5,106 bases of DNA from Aquificaceae bacterium. Lineage in GTDB: Bacteria > Aquificota > Aquificia > Aquificales > Aquificaceae. The notes under the pieces were generated by a model. That model had not been told where the DNA came from. It saw only the letters and a list, made by a program, of their open reading frames with translations, and did not search any database. The DNA lies in contig JANWVD010000074.1 of assembly GCA_025057715.1 (NCBI GenBank), positions 1 to 5,106 of the forward strand, written 5' to 3'. Positions 4,860 to 5,106 of this stretch are shown one piece after another (the first letter of the stretch is position 1; every line of letters starts with the position of its first letter). Position numbers and translations under genes: made by a program.

Positions 4860-5106
4860 ACATTTAACACAGCTTTTAGAATCTAAAGATTTCAGGAAAA
4901 AAGCAATATATACGCTTTTTATGTTTGCCATATATAGACTCGGAAGCCACATACCGCTTCCTGGTGTAGACGCAAACGCCTTAGGAGAATTCTTTCAAAG
5001 CTTTCAGGGAACGGTTTTTTATCTTTATGACCTATTCTCTGGCGGAAATTTAAGCAAAATGACGCTTTTTGCACTTGGAATAATGCCATATATCTCAGCT
5101 TCAATT
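4852..5106 (+). CDS. secY: protein translocase channel subunit SecY, N-terminal part
   Basis: SecY forms the membrane channel of the SecYEG translocon, which moves unfolded secretory proteins across and membrane proteins into the cytoplasmic membrane. Only the first 85 codons lie in the window, and the frame runs off the right edge. The cytoplasmic N-terminus (MFEHLTQLLESKDFRKK) is followed by transmembrane segment 1 at about 18-37 (AIYTLFMFAIYRLGSHIPLP) and the GVD turn. Residues 58-67 (LYDLFSGGNL) and ALGIMPYISASI (74-85) match the plug/TM2 region that seals the channel. The ATG overlaps the rplO stop by 8 nt. No clear Shine-Dalgarno is visible upstream, so translation is probably coupled to rplO. 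A later in-frame ATG (4921) would remove part of TM1 and is rejected. Confidence 0.97.
   Translation, partial: MFEHLTQLLESKDFRKKAIYTLFMFAIYRLGSHIPLPGVDANALGEFFQSFQGTVFYLYDLFSGGNLSKMTLFALGIMPYISASI

Noticed and set aside
4571..5104. - strand frames opposite rplO and secY
   Set aside because: They overlap unmistakable L15 and SecY coding sequence and show no protein family features.

Overview
The window carries a bacterial spc-type ribosomal protein operon on the + strand, from about position 741 to the right edge. It is preceded by a divergently oriented Fic-domain gene that runs off the left edge, and the two are separated by about 350 bases with no recognisable gene. The organism is probably a thermophilic bacterium of the Aquificales, perhaps an Aquificaceae member of the Hydrogenobacter/Thermocrinis kind. 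This is inferred from the Lys/Glu/Arg/Ile/Val-rich proteins, heavy use of AGA/AGG (Arg) and ATA (Ile) codons, moderate GC, and my memory of related protein sequences. It was not tested by a search.

Layout. 1-439 (-): the 146-codon N-terminal part of a Fic protein with an intact HPFEDGNGRTGR motif, but with an unusually short N-terminus and no ribosome binding site. 440-740: divergent spacer with two 8-bp inverted repeats and only short broken frames. 741-784: a strong sigma-70-like promoter (TTGACA, 17-nt spacer, TAAGAT) followed by a leader of about 15 nt that holds the rplN Shine-Dalgarno. 792-5106 (+): rplN, rplX, rplE, rpsN (short zinc type), rpsH, rplF, rplR, rpsE, rpmD, rplO and the first 85 codons of secY. 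This is the classical bacterial gene order, with no gene missing, inserted or broken.

The genes are packed with gaps of at most 12 nt or overlaps of 1-8 nt, and most have clear Shine-Dalgarno sequences, often overlapping the previous stop codon. They read as one transcript. The products are six early/core 50S proteins (L14, L24, L5, L6, L18, L15) plus L30, three 30S proteins (S14, S8, S5), and the SecY channel subunit. L5 and L18 bind 5S rRNA, S8 organises the 16S central domain, and S5 and S14 complete the 30S head/body. The upstream S10-operon genes (rpmC, rpsQ and so on) are absent from the position next to rplN, so the S10 and spc clusters are separated here. The promoter just ahead of rplN fits that arrangement.

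I found no clear evidence of a novel system. The most notable points are the S10/spc break with its near-minimal promoter-leader, the probably truncated Fic gene with hairpins at its 5' end, and a zinc-ribbon form of L24 next to a zinc-type S14.
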